64,000 nt of DNA from an uncultured bacterium (GTDB taxonomy: Bacteria > Cyanobacteriota > Vampirovibrionia > Gastranaerophilales > Gastranaerophilaceae), in the NCBI GenBank assembly GCA_947361225.1, contig CANAIK010000002.1, positions 26,877 to 90,876 of the forward strand, in the 5' to 3' direction. The number at the start of each line of letters is the position of its first letter. Position 1 is the first letter of the stretch. Under the pieces are notes generated by a model, which was not told the origin of the DNA, did not search any database, and was given only the letters and a program-made list of their open reading frames with translations. The position numbers and the translations under genes are program-made. Shown here in pieces: positions 18,368 to 26,654 of this stretch.

Positions 18368-18519
18368 AATTCCAACCTTTTAATTTTATTAAAATAAATT
18401 AGAAAAATAAAATAAATTGATTAAAAACCGATTAATTTTTTACAAATTTTAATATTCTTTAGGAACAAAAAATTTTCTTTGTCGTCTTTCAAGATAAGAA
18501 TTAGTTGAGGAGTAAAAAA

Positions 18520-19440
18520 ATGAGCGAATTTGATTTTATCTATTCTTCTGTAGACGATAATCAAAAGGAAGACGAGGAAATAAAAACTTTTAATATTATC
18601 GCTAATAAAGATGAAATTCTGCAAATGTATTTAAAGGATATTAGCAAAGTTAAACTCTTAAAAAAAGAGGATGAGATTGAACTTGGGAAAAAAATTAAAG
18701 AAGGGGCAAAAAAAGAGGCAATAATTGCCAAAAAGAAACTAATTCAAGCAAATTTAAGACTTGTAATTTCAATTGCCAAAAGATACACGGGTCAAGGAAT
18801 TCTTTTTATGGATTTGGTTCAAGAAGGTTCCTTGGGATTAATTAAAGCAGCGGACAGGTTCGATTACAAGAAAGGTTTTAAATTCTCAACCTATGCAACC
18901 TGGTGGATTAAACAGACAATAATAAGAGCAATTGCAAACGATTCAAGATCAATAAGAATCCCTGTTCATATGGGGGATAAAATAAGAAATTTGAAAAAAG
19001 CTCTTGTTAAGTTGAGTGTAGATTTGGGTCGAGAACCTACAAACGATGAACTGGCGGATTATTTAAAAACAACTCCTAAAAAAATCAAATTGATTAAAGA
19101 ATCGATAATTAAAGAACCCGTTAGTTTTGACACCCCCGTAGCGCAAGACCTTTCTCTAGAGGATTATATTGCGGATAATATTGAGAACGCACCAAGTCAA
19201 AGGATTGAAAAAATCGATTTTAAAAAAGATATTAAATGTGCGCTTAATTTGCTTAATAACAAAGAAAGATTCGTAATTCTTAATCGTTTCGGACTTGATA
19301 ACAGAAATACAAAAACTTTAGAGGAGTTGGGGAAAATTTTAGGATTCTCAAAAGAAAGAATAAGACAAATTGAAATGGAGGGATTGAAAAAATTAAGAAA
19401 ATCTGAAGAAACTCAATATTTAAAAGAATATTTGGTATAA
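18520..19440 (+). CDS. rpoD: RNA polymerase sigma-70 factor, RpoD/SigA type
   Basis: 306 residues. Region 1.2 ([20 protein letters not shown]), region 2 ([44 protein letters not shown]), region 3 and region 4.2 ([20 protein letters not shown]) are all visible. Region 1.1 is missing, so it is a short primary factor or a group 2 factor. Start at the ATG at 18520, preceded by GAGGAG; an upstream in-frame TTG (18505) overlaps that site. The OppF-like gene follows after seven bases. Confidence 0.9.
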   Translation: MSEFDFIYSSVDDNQKEDEEIKTFNIIANKDEILQMYLKDISKVKLLKKEDEIELGKKIKEGAKKEAIIAKKKLIQANLRLVISIAKRYTGQGILFMDLVQEGSLGLIKAADRFDYKKGFKFSTYATWWIKQTIIRAIANDSRSIRIPVHMGDKIRNLKKALVKLSVDLGREPTNDELADYLKTTPKKIKLIKESIIKEPVSFDTPVAQDLSLEDYIADNIENAPSQRIEKIDFKKDIKCALNLLNNKERFVILNRFGLDNRNTKTLEELGKILGFSKERIRQIEMEGLKKLRKSEETQYLKEYLV

Positions 19441-19447
19441 TATAGAA

Positions 19448-20242
19448 ATGGAACAACTAATTTCAATTAAAAACTTAGAAATGACATATAAAACCGATTC
19501 TTCCTTTTTATCTCCTAAAAAGGAAGAATCAAGGGTTTTAAAAAATATTAATCTTGATATAAACAAAGGTGAAATTGTTTCTTTAGTGGGTGAATCAGGC
19601 TGCGGTAAATCAACTTTAGCTAATTGTATTCTAAAGTTAATAACACCTCAAAAAGGGGAGATTTTTTTCGAAGGGGAAAATATTCTAAGGTTCAACAAAA
19701 AAGAAACTTTCGAATATCGAAAAAAAATTCAAATGATTTTCCAGAATCCATATTCAAGTTTGAATCCTAAAATGAGAATCGAACAAACCCTATTAGAGCC
19801 TTTGTTAATCCATAAAATTATGCCCAAAAAAGAGGCATTATCAAGGGTGGAAGAAATTATCGAGTTAACAGGGATATCAAAATCCGACTTAAAAAAATAT
19901 CCCCACGAATTCTCAGGCGGACAAAGACAAAGAATTGCAATTGCAAGATCTTTGATTCTAAAACCCTGTTTTATTGTTGCGGACGAACCCGTAAGTGCGC
20001 TTGATGTGAGCATTTGCGCTTCTATTATTAATTTGCTTTTAGATTTGAGGGAAAAATTGAACCTTACAATTCTTTTTATTTCCCACGACCTTAATTTGGT
20101 TCGATATCTTAGTGATAAAATTGCAGTTATGAATAAAGGTGAAATTGTTGAATACAACAACACTAAAGAACTTTTTTCAAACCCCGGGGATTGTTATACA
20201 AAATTTTTGTTATCATCAATGAGAGAGGTTAAAATTTTTTAA
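19448..20242 (+). CDS. ABC transporter ATP-binding protein, OppF/DppF-like, orphan
   Basis: 264 residues. Walker A is GESGCGKST, the Q-loop is in MIFQNPYSSLNPKMRI, the signature FSGGQRQRIAIARSL, and Walker B IVADEPVSALDVS, all as in dipeptide/oligopeptide importer ATPases. The Opp-type C-terminal part is short and lacks the usual cysteine-containing extension. No permease or binding-protein gene is nearby, so it must work with subunits encoded elsewhere. Confidence 0.85.
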   Translation: MEQLISIKNLEMTYKTDSSFLSPKKEESRVLKNINLDINKGEIVSLVGESGCGKSTLANCILKLITPQKGEIFFEGENILRFNKKETFEYRKKIQMIFQNPYSSLNPKMRIEQTLLEPLLIHKIMPKKEALSRVEEIIELTGISKSDLKKYPHEFSGGQRQRIAIARSLILKPCFIVADEPVSALDVSICASIINLLLDLREKLNLTILFISHDLNLVRYLSDKIAVMNKGEIVEYNNTKELFSNPGDCYTKFLLSSMREVKIF

Positions 20243-20251
20243 ATTTTCATC

Positions 20252-20569
20252 TTATAGACTTTTGATAAATTTATAAACATAATCCAAATCTGTGCTATTT
20301 AAAGAATTCAGCTTTTTTATAATTGCATCTGTTTTGTCAAAATCGTTGTTTATATTAATAGAGTCAAATTTGAAAAAATAATCAGGTTCAACCCGATAAA
20401 AAATACAAAGTTTTTCAAGTAAATTGGGTGAAATGAAATTTAATCCTCTTTCAATAAGACTAATGGCATTTGGCGTAATATCAATTTTTTCAGCGAGCAT
20501 TTCTTGGGTTAAATTGCGAGATTCTCTTATTAGTTTTAATCTTTTTCCTAAAAGTTCTTTTATGTTCAT
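20252..20569 (-). CDS. XRE-family helix-turn-helix regulator with short C-terminal domain
   Basis: 105 residues. An N-terminal lambda-repressor-like domain (about 5-60) has LIRESRNLTQEMLAEKIDI and NAISLIERG. A C-terminal helical part (about 75-105) ends in LDYVYKFIKSL. The protein at 63072-63392 has the same layout (C-terminal [11 protein letters not shown]), so the two are paralogues. Target unknown. Confidence 0.85.
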   Translation of the reverse strand: MNIKELLGKRLKLIRESRNLTQEMLAEKIDITPNAISLIERGLNFISPNLLEKLCIFYRVEPDYFFKFDSININNDFDKTDAIIKKLNSLNSTDLDYVYKFIKSL

Positions 20570-20607
20570 TTTAATTTTTTCAATACTCTAAATCATTCTA
20601 TATTATA

Positions 20608-20829
20608 TCAGGTTTTATCAAAATCGAGAATATCAACCAATTTTATTTTCATAGCTCTTGCAATTTTAAACATTAAAATAAGCGAAGGATTATTTTTCCC
20701 GGCCTCGAGTTTTCCAACATAAGTTGGATGAATCCCCACAATTTGCGCTAAATTTTTTTGCGTCAAATTAGCGTTAATTCTATGTTTTTTTATATTTTTA
20801 CCTAAGTTATGAATGAATTCTTTGCACAT
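20608..20829 (-). CDS. Small XRE-family regulator (paralogue 1)
   Basis: 73 residues, essentially only a helix-turn-helix domain. NLGKNIKKHRINANLTQKNL, then GIHPTYVGKLEAGKNNPS, make it closely similar to the proteins at 27145-27360 and 27461-27682. The region upstream carries direct repeats: GTAACTATT (20851-20859 and 20866-20874) and AACCCAAAACA (20875-20885 and 20896-20906, 21 bases apart). These are likely operator half-sites for autoregulation. Element A starts divergently just beyond. Confidence 0.88.
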   Translation of the reverse strand: MCKEFIHNLGKNIKKHRINANLTQKNLAQIVGIHPTYVGKLEAGKNNPSLILMFKIARAMKIKLVDILDFDKT

Positions 20830-21061
20830 AACTACAATTTAGCGTTAATTGTAACTATTTACAACGTAACTATTAACCCAAAACACTATAAATATAACCC
20901 AAAACAGTTTAAAATCCCCCTGGAATTTAGCTTAATTCAATGTTTTTCTTTATAAATTAACCTTTATTTGTTATAATAAATAAATGGGTAAGCTCCCGCT
21001 TATCACCCTCGCCCGCAGGCTTGTTAAGTAGAAATTTGAGCGGAGGGGTGGTGATGAAAAA

Positions 21062-21136
21062 GTGAAATTCTGTATAACAGAAAAAGCGCTATGGCTTATC
21101 TTAATGATAATCATAGCACTTCTTTTACTTAAATAG
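21062..21136 (+). CDS. Element A 24-residue hydrophobic peptide
   Basis: It starts with GTG at 21062, aligned base for base with the ATG of the element B copy, and ends in TAG at 21134-21136. The peptide begins MKFCITEKALWLILMIII, is almost entirely hydrophobic after EKAL, and ends in Lys: a single membrane helix. A strong purine-rich ribosome site (GGAGGGGTGGTGA, 21042-21054) precedes it. The leader segment ATCACCCTC (21002-21010) can pair with that site. The stop codon lies in the outer stem of the downstream hairpin. Function unknown; the layout recalls type I toxins. Confidence 0.55.
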   Translation: MKFCITEKALWLILMIIIALLLLK

Positions 21137-21192
21137 GGAGTTAAGAAGAACCTTAAAAGATTGGAGCTTTTAGGGTTCTTTCCCTATTTTTA
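21131..21192 (+). terminator. Two-tier terminator hairpin of element A
   Basis: The outer stem ATAGGGA...TCCCTAT encloses the inner stem AAGAACC-TTAAAAG / CTTTTA-GGGTTCTT, followed by a T-rich stretch. The TAG stop codon of the peptide is part of the outer stem. Confidence 0.75.
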
Positions 21193-21234
21193 TTATAACT
21201 TATTTTAAAAAAACTTCAAGCCTGATTAATTGAT

Positions 21235-21261
21235 TTGACAAGTTATAAATTGTGCTATAAT
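21235..21261 (+). promoter_or_regulatory. Promoter of the UvrD-like helicase, probably leaderless
   Basis: TTGACA (21235-21240), a 15-base spacer, then an extended -10 TGC-TATAAT (-10 at 21256-21261). The start codon at 21269 lies seven bases after the -10, where transcription itself should begin, so the mRNA would have almost no leader. Confidence 0.65.
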
Positions 21262-21268
21262 TTTTTTT

Positions 21269-23227
21269 ATGGCGGAAATTGTTCGAAAAAAATTTGTCTT
21301 AAAAAAAAGAGTTCATAAAAAAAACTACAAAATTGATTATCAAAAAGAATTAAACGAGAATCAACTTGAAGTTGCAAAAACAACCGAGGGTCCGATTCTT
21401 GTTATAGCGGGAGCGGGTTCAGGGAAAACAAAAACCCTTGTTTATCGTTGCGCAAGACTAATTGAAGATGGGATTAATCCGAATAATATCCTGCTTTTAA
21501 CCTTTACAAAAAAAGCAGCGCAAGAAATGCTTAAAAGAGCGACATCTATTCTTGATGAAAGATGCGAACAAGTTCAAGGCGGAACTTTCCACAGTTTTTC
21601 GAATTTAGTTCTTCGAAAGTATTCAAGTTTTTTGGGTTTAAAAAACAACTTTACAATTATTGATTCTCCTGACGCACAGGATATTATTTCTCATTGGACA
21701 AATATTCTGTATCCTAAAAAAGAAAAAAGATTCCCCAAAAAAAGCACAATTCTTGAAATTTATTCTAAAAGCGTTAATAAAAAAATTCCTGTAGCGCAAA
21801 TTATCGAACAAGAATATTATAACTTTATTTCTGTAACCGATAAAATTATAAAAATTCAAAAAGCTTATGTTGATTATAAAAGAGAGAAATCTTTGTTGGA
21901 TTATGACGATTTGCTCTTGTATTTAAAGTTTTTATTGGAAGATAACGAACAAATAAGGAAAAAATTGTCGAATCAATATAAATATATTCAAGTGGACGAA
22001 TATCAAGACACAAACAGTTTACAAGCCGATATTATTAAGCTTTTAGCGTCCGAGCACAATAATGTTCTTGCGGTTGGAGACGACAAACAAAGCATTTATG
22101 GGTTTCGAGGGGCAAATTATAAAAATATTCTTGAATTCGATTCAATTTTTCCTAACACAAAAATTATTAAACTTGAAAAAAACTACAGAAGTAACCAGAA
22201 TATCCTCAATTTGACCAACGAAATCGTAAAACAAGCAAAAACAGGATATGAAAAAAATCTTTACAGCGATATTGTTTCGATTAACAAACCGGGGTTAATT
22301 AAAGCAAAAAATTCCCAAATGGAATCCGAGTTCGTTTGTCAAAAAATATTGGAATTATTAGACGAGGGACTTGAGCTTAAAGATATTTGCGTTTTAATTA
22401 GAAACTCAAGAATGAGCTATAATTTAGAAATTGAATTATCAAAATATAATATTCCTTATCAAAAATTTGGTGGATTAAAGTTTATTGATTCAGCCCATAT
22501 TAAAGATTTAATCGCTCATTTAAGGGTAATTCTAAACCCGGACGATGAAATTAGTTTAAATAGAATTCTGCTTTTGTTACAAGGAATCGGACCCAAGGCG
22601 GTTTCAACAATAATTCCTTTAATAACTCAAAAAAACTATGCAACTAAACTTTTGCCCTCGAAAATTTCAGTTTCGGTTGAACCCTTGTTTTCTTTACTGT
22701 CAAAAGCAGGAAAGCTTGAATTAGATAGAATTATAGAAGAAATTATTAATTATTACAAACCGATTCTTAAGGAAAAATACGAAGATTATCAAAAACGGGA
22801 AAAGGATTTGGATCATTTTTTGTATTTATCTAAAAACTATAAAAAACTGGATTCTTTTTTGTCGGATTTAGCGCTCGAACCCCCGGAAGGCTCGGTTGAA
22901 GGGGTTTATAAGAAAAATGTTAAAGACGATTGTTTGACAATTTCAACAATTCACAGCGCTAAGGGTTTGGAGTGGAACAGTGTTTTTATAATAGGTGCGG
23001 TCGAAGGAAGATTCCCGAGCGTTTATTCTTATAATTCAACTGAGGAAATGGAAGAAGAACTTAGACTTATGTATGTTGCAACAACAAGGGCTAAATCCAA
23101 TTTATTTATAAGTTATCCAATTGATATGTACGATTATTCAACTCAAATGATTCTATCCAAACCATCAAGATTCCTGGATAAAATTGGGGATGATTTACTT
23201 GAAATTTGGGATATTGAGGAAGAATGA
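21269..23227 (+). CDS. UvrD/PcrA-like superfamily 1 DNA helicase
   Basis: 652 residues. It is a 3'-to-5' DNA helicase acting in repair or replication restart. Motif I is AGAGSGKTKT (about 48-57), motif II QVDEYQDTN, motif III AVGDDKQSIYGFRGAN, motif IV LEKNYRSNQNIL, motif V TISTIHSAKGLEW and motif VI LRLMYVATTRAK. The Tudor-like PcrA C-terminal domain is missing, so it is shorter than E. coli UvrD (about 720 residues). It could equally be called Rep- or PcrA-like. No Shine-Dalgarno is seen before the ATG. Confidence 0.92.
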   Translation: MAEIVRKKFVLKKRVHKKNYKIDYQKELNENQLEVAKTTEGPILVIAGAGSGKTKTLVYRCARLIEDGINPNNILLLTFTKKAAQEMLKRATSILDERCEQVQGGTFHSFSNLVLRKYSSFLGLKNNFTIIDSPDAQDIISHWTNILYPKKEKRFPKKSTILEIYSKSVNKKIPVAQIIEQEYYNFISVTDKIIKIQKAYVDYKREKSLLDYDDLLLYLKFLLEDNEQIRKKLSNQYKYIQVDEYQDTNSLQADIIKLLASEHNNVLAVGDDKQSIYGFRGANYKNILEFDSIFPNTKIIKLEKNYRSNQNILNLTNEIVKQAKTGYEKNLYSDIVSINKPGLIKAKNSQMESEFVCQKILELLDEGLELKDICVLIRNSRMSYNLEIELSKYNIPYQKFGGLKFIDSAHIKDLIAHLRVILNPDDEISLNRILLLLQGIGPKAVSTIIPLITQKNYATKLLPSKISVSVEPLFSLLSKAGKLELDRIIEEIINYYKPILKEKYEDYQKREKDLDHFLYLSKNYKKLDSFLSDLALEPPEGSVEGVYKKNVKDDCLTISTIHSAKGLEWNSVFIIGAVEGRFPSVYSYNSTEEMEEELRLMYVATTRAKSNLFISYPIDMYDYSTQMILSKPSRFLDKIGDDLLEIWDIEEE

Positions 23228-23262
23228 AAAAAGTCCTAAAGTTTTTTTTAAACCTTAGGACT
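23226..23262 (-). terminator. Intrinsic terminator after rpsU
   Basis: AGTCCTAA (23232-23239) pairs with TTAGGACT (23255-23262). A T run follows on the minus strand (the A run at 23227-23232). It overlaps the stop codon of the convergent helicase gene. Confidence 0.8.
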
Positions 23263-23272
23263 ATTATGATAC

Positions 23273-23446
23273 TTATACTTTTCTTTTTCTTGCAGCTTCT
23301 GATTTTCTTTTTCTTTTAACAGATGGTTTTTCGTATCTTTCTCTGCGTTTGATTTCAGATAGGATTCCTGCTTTTTGTATTTTTTTCTTGAATCTTTTAA
23401 GTGCGGATTCAATGCTTTCATTATCACGAACTCTTACTTCTGGCAT
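23273..23446 (-). CDS. rpsU: 30S ribosomal protein S21
   Basis: 57 residues, very basic. It begins [20 protein letters not shown] and contains [20 protein letters not shown], typical of bS21, with an Arg/Lys-rich tail. A perfect AGGAGGTG ribosome site lies 8-15 bases before the ATG at 23446; this also shows that the organism uses a classic anti-Shine-Dalgarno. It is followed by a terminator and transcribed alone. Confidence 0.95.
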   Translation of the reverse strand: MPEVRVRDNESIESALKRFKKKIQKAGILSEIKRRERYEKPSVKRKRKSEAARKRKV

Positions 23447-23524
23447 ATTTTTTTCACCTCCTTCTTTGGAGTTATCTACTTATATATAAAATCCTAACAT
23501 ATAAAAAAATTGCGTCAATATTTA

Positions 23525-24058
23525 TTAAAGATTTAAAATTTCTAAAATTATATGGATAATTGAAGTGTGCATTTCTTGAATTTGGGCTGTAATTGCGCTT
23601 GGAGCGTTGATTTGAAGTGTGGAATCGACTTCGATTTTTTCTTTTCCTACTAAAAAAATCGTAATTAATCCCATTTTATTAGCCGTTTTAATTGCTTTTA
23701 TTACATTCTCGCTTTTTCCTGAAGTCGATAGCGCAATAAGTACATCGTTTTTTTTACCTAATCCTTCGATTTGTCTTGTAAAAATATTATTATAAGAATA
23801 ATCGTTTGCAATAGCAGTTATAGTTGAATTATTAGCGCAAAGTGAAATTGCACTTAAGGATTTTCTTTCTTTTTGGAATTTTCCAACAAATTCAGCTGCA
23901 TAATGATTGGAATCAGACGCCGAACCTCCGTTTCCACAAAACAGAATTTTATTATCCAAAAAAAGTGCTTGTTTTATTAAATCCGCTGCTTTTTGGATTT
24001 TTTCTTTTTCCAATAACAAAAATTTATAATTCTCAATCCTTTGATTAATATTATCCAT
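23525..24058 (-). CDS. gmhA: Phosphoheptose isomerase (SIS domain)
   Basis: 177 residues. It converts sedoheptulose 7-phosphate to D-glycero-manno-heptose 7-phosphate, the first step to the heptose of the LPS core. The SIS-domain motif FCGNGGSASDSNHYAAEFVG (about 40-59) and the C-terminal QEMHTSIIH are present. It overlaps the rRNA methyltransferase stop by one base (TAATG). Confidence 0.93.
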   Translation of the reverse strand: MDNINQRIENYKFLLLEKEKIQKAADLIKQALFLDNKILFCGNGGSASDSNHYAAEFVGKFQKERKSLSAISLCANNSTITAIANDYSYNNIFTRQIEGLGKKNDVLIALSTSGKSENVIKAIKTANKMGLITIFLVGKEKIEVDSTLQINAPSAITAQIQEMHTSIIHIILEILNL

Positions 24059-25407
24059 TATTTTTCCTTAACTAATTTGCAAACACATTCAATGTGGTGT
24101 GTGTAAGGGAATAAATCAACGCTTTTTATAAATTCGACCTTATAATTCAATTCTGTTAAATAAATAATATCTCTTTTTAGGGTTTGAGGGTTGCAGGAAA
24201 CATAAATTATATTATTAGATAAATCTTTAATTGAATCGATTGTTTTTTTATCACAACCCTTCCTTGGAGGGTCTAGAATTACATAATCAAAGGTTTTTCC
24301 CTCGTTTTTAAAGTTATCCAAATGATTAAGTGCGTCACCCGAAAAAATTTCATAATTTTTTATTTTGTTGAGCCCATAATTTTCTTTTGCAAGCTTACAA
24401 GCCTCATTATTAACTTCAACAAGGGTAATTTTTTTTGCTTTATCCCCTAAATAAATTCCAATTGCCCCAACCCCGCCATAAGCATCAAGAATTGTTGAGT
24501 TATCTTTAATTGCGTCTTTTACAATCCTAAATAATTGCGAAGCGGCACTTGTGTTGACTTGAAAAAAGCTTAAAGGTCCAATTTTATAATAGAATTTGTC
24601 CAATTGTTCAACAATTGCGTCCTTCCCCAGGATTTTTAAGGTAAATTCCCCTAAAATTACATTTGTTTGATTAGGATTCAAATTTACAAAAATCCCTTTA
24701 ATTGAGGGGAATTTTTGGGCTAAATTTTTGCAGAAAAGTTCAAAATCCTTGTTTTTAAATTTATTATCGTTAAAAACAAAGGTCAAAATTAATTCGTCTT
24801 TTTGATTAAACCTTGCAATAACGTGTTTTAAGAGCCCTTTTTTCGTTTTTTCAACAAAACAAGAAACTGGACAGTTGTTTCTTATAAACTCATTAATTTC
24901 ATTCATTATTGTTGGAACAATAGGACAGAATTTAATATTAACTAAATCGTGGGAATTTTTTTTGTAATATCCGATTAGGATTCTTTTGGAGTTTTTCGTT
25001 TGACTACAGGGCATTTGAACTTTTTTTCGATATTGTTCAATATTAGGACTTTTAATAGTTGGAAAAATTTTATTTTCATCGACTAAAGAAGAAAAAATTT
25101 TTTTAATAATGTTGTTTTTTAGTAAAATTGAATAATTATAGTCAATATTCTGAACCTCGCAACCTCCGCAAGCGTTGTATAGAGCGCATTTTGGTTTAAT
25201 TCTAAATTTAGAGGGTTCTATAATTTCAATGATTTTTCCTTTTAAATAATTCTTGTTTTTTTGAATAATTTCGACCTTGAGCTTTTCCCCGGGCAATCCT
25301 TGCGGTACAAAAACCACCAATTTATCTTCCGTTATTCTTGCAACGCCTTCGAATAAAGAACTTATATCTTCAATTGCAACTTCAACAATATCGCCCAAAT
25401 TAATCAT
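24058..25407 (-). CDS. 23S rRNA (uracil-5-)-methyltransferase, RumA/RlmD family
   Basis: 449 residues from the ATG at 25407. An N-terminal TRAM domain (about 5-55) is followed by an iron-sulfur cluster with C74, C80 and C83 in CALYNACGGC plus C162, and then a SAM methyltransferase domain with DPPRKGC and VSCNPQTLKRD holding the catalytic Cys. The longer open frame (to 25476) would add a hydrophobic leader that lies inside the preceding gene. The chosen start overlaps that gene's stop by eight bases and gives the normal TRAM start. Confidence 0.9.
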   Translation of the reverse strand: MINLGDIVEVAIEDISSLFEGVARITEDKLVVFVPQGLPGEKLKVEIIQKNKNYLKGKIIEIIEPSKFRIKPKCALYNACGGCEVQNIDYNYSILLKNNIIKKIFSSLVDENKIFPTIKSPNIEQYRKKVQMPCSQTKNSKRILIGYYKKNSHDLVNIKFCPIVPTIMNEINEFIRNNCPVSCFVEKTKKGLLKHVIARFNQKDELILTFVFNDNKFKNKDFELFCKNLAQKFPSIKGIFVNLNPNQTNVILGEFTLKILGKDAIVEQLDKFYYKIGPLSFFQVNTSAASQLFRIVKDAIKDNSTILDAYGGVGAIGIYLGDKAKKITLVEVNNEACKLAKENYGLNKIKNYEIFSGDALNHLDNFKNEGKTFDYVILDPPRKGCDKKTIDSIKDLSNNIIYVSCNPQTLKRDIIYLTELNYKVEFIKSVDLFPYTHHIECVCKLVKEK

Positions 25408-25726
25408 ATTTAAAGTACCTATCGAAATCAATGTCGTCAAAAGAACACAAAAGTTGATAAATTTCGTCTTCTTCATTCAATCTTTGATATTTATATTCAT
25501 CAAAAAGCCAGTATTTGGGATTCAACCCCGAACATCTTATAATATCGTGCTCATAGAGGATTTTTAGCTTTTTTTTAACAATATCCAAACTCAAATTCAC
25601 TCTTTTAGCAAGTTCAACTGCGGTAATTCCCTTAGGATTGGAATATTTCTCGGGAGTTAAGAACATAAGTTCTAAACCAACGAGTTTGAGTTCTTTATCT
25701 TCGTTTTCATAATCGTATTCAAACAT
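25400..25726 (-). CDS. Small winged-helix-like hypothetical protein
   Basis: 108 residues. The middle (about 30-75) looks like a winged helix: KGITAVELAKRVNLSLDIVK then KLKILYEHDIIRCSG. The ends are acidic (DYENEDKE; DDIDFDRYF). It is coupled to the rRNA methyltransferase by an eight-base overlap. It may be a regulator or a protein-binding module; I do not recognise the family. Confidence 0.65.
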   Translation of the reverse strand: MFEYDYENEDKELKLVGLELMFLTPEKYSNPKGITAVELAKRVNLSLDIVKKKLKILYEHDIIRCSGLNPKYWLFDEYKYQRLNEEDEIYQLLCSFDDIDFDRYFKYD

Positions 25727-25764
25727 TACTTTTATAATACCCTAAATTATGATAAAATTTAAGT

Positions 25765-26043
25765 ATGAAAAAAATTTTTTTGTTAACAATGTTTTTAATT
25801 TTGTCCGCAATGCCAATTTTTGCAGTTAGCGTTGGGTCTTATAAAACCGAAACCGATTATGGATTAATCGACGGGTTTAAGTGGAACTTTTTTAATCGTG
25901 ATAAAAATACTCCTTTGGTTCAAATAAAATCTGAAACAAAAGAGGAACAAGAAAGAATCGAGAAAGAAAAAAACAGACCAAAAGAACAACAAGACGACGT
26001 CCAGCTTTATCGTTTTATGCTTGACGACGTTGTTGCGTTCTAG
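25765..26043 (+). CDS. Small secreted hypothetical protein
   Basis: 92 residues. A signal peptide (about 1-20; MKKIFLLTMFLILSAMPIFA) is followed by a highly charged Glu/Lys/Gln segment (about 55-80) and a short C-terminal helix ending in DDVVAF. Family unknown. It is divergent from the winged-helix gene, with a 38-base gap. Element E follows about 115 bases downstream and might be read from the same promoter. Confidence 0.6.
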   Translation: MKKIFLLTMFLILSAMPIFAVSVGSYKTETDYGLIDGFKWNFFNRDKNTPLVQIKSETKEEQERIEKEKNRPKEQQDDVQLYRFMLDDVVAF

Positions 26044-26065
26044 GTTTTTGATTGAAAATAGAATA

Positions 26066-26300
26066 TCAATGGGGCTAGCCTGCATCTTTTTTTAAAACTA
26101 CAAGAACAACAAAATCTTCGGTTTAAGAACTGATAGTTTATAAGAAAGGAGGCTGGAATTATGGAAAATATCAATTTGACTTTAATATTAATCTTATTGA
26201 TTATATACATAATAAAAAATGGCACCTATCTAAATAGATAAGCACCACTTCAGTCTTATGCAGTTGACGGTAGTTGGAGCTACCGCCCCTGATATCTATA
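26066..26300 (+). repeat. Element E: leader, tiny hydrophobic ORF and downstream hairpins
   Basis: It has the same plan as elements A-D but a different sequence. A leader has a long A/T stem: AAACTA (about 26095-26100) can pair with TAGTTT, and CTTTTTTTA and AGCCT can pair with the ribosome site AAAGGAGGCT. A 26-codon ORF (26161-26241) and downstream hairpins follow, such as CGGTAG/CTACCG around 26268-26285. I see no clear own promoter. Confidence 0.45.
26161..26241 (+). CDS. Element E 26-residue hydrophobic peptide
   Basis: The ATG at 26161 is preceded by AAAGGAGG with good spacing. The peptide starts MENINLTLILILLIIYIIKN, is a single predicted membrane helix, and has a short polar tail ending in Arg. 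It ends with TAA at 26239-26241. Too short to assign; kept because of its ribosome site and the four similar elements nearby. Confidence 0.5.
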   Translation: MENINLTLILILLIIYIIKNGTYLNR

Positions 26301-26400
26301 TTATAACCCGCTTTTTTAAAATTTCAAGGGTGGAAATAAAAAAGTGGTTTATAATTGTTTCTATTTTTTAAGTCTTGAATTTTGTAATAAATAAGTTATA

Positions 26401-26462
26401 ATAAAAATAGGGAAAGAACCTCAAGAGGTGTCAGCTCTCAAGGTTCTTCTTAACTCCCTATT
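26401..26462 (-). terminator. Two-tier terminator hairpin of element B
   Basis: On the minus strand the stop codon is followed by AAGAACCTTGAGAG and CTCTTGAGGTTCTT inside an outer TAGGGA/TCCCTA stem, then a T-rich stretch. The loop sequence differs from element A but the pairing is kept. Confidence 0.7.
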
Positions 26463-26532
26463 TTGCAAATGCGAGCGCTATTATTATCAATAAGATAAGA
26501 AGTAGCGCTTTTTCAGATACGCTAAATTGCAT
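26458..26532 (-). CDS. Element B 24-residue hydrophobic peptide
   Basis: ATG at 26532, TAG at 26458-26460. The peptide begins MQFSVSEKALLLILLIII and ends in ALAFAK. It differs from the element A peptide mostly by conservative changes and keeps EKAL, the Ile-rich core and the final Lys, which suggests selection on the peptide. The ribosome site GGTGGTGATGA can pair with ATCACC in the leader. Confidence 0.55.
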   Translation of the reverse strand: MQFSVSEKALLLILLIIIALAFAK

Positions 26533-26654
26533 TTCATCACCACCTTTCCGCTCAATTTCTACTTAACAAGCCTGCGGGCGAGGGTGATAAGCGGGAGCTT
26601 ACCCATTTATTTATTATAACAAATAAAGGTTAGTTTATAAAGAAAAACATTGAA

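Larger units (their letters stand above)
20923..21205 (+). repeat. Element A: inverted copy of element B
   Basis: About 283 bases closely similar to the minus strand of 26389-26667. It holds an extended -10 promoter (TGTTATAAT, -10 at 20972-20977), a structured leader, a 24-codon ORF (21062-21136) and a terminator. Its left end also contains the last 13 bases matching the merR-like coding end found next to element B, which suggests that A was copied from a B-like ancestor. Confidence 0.8.

Noticed and set aside
26221-26300. A riboswitch in the hairpins after element E
   Set aside because: The hairpins follow the ORF and match no riboswitch consensus I know; no downstream gene on that strand.
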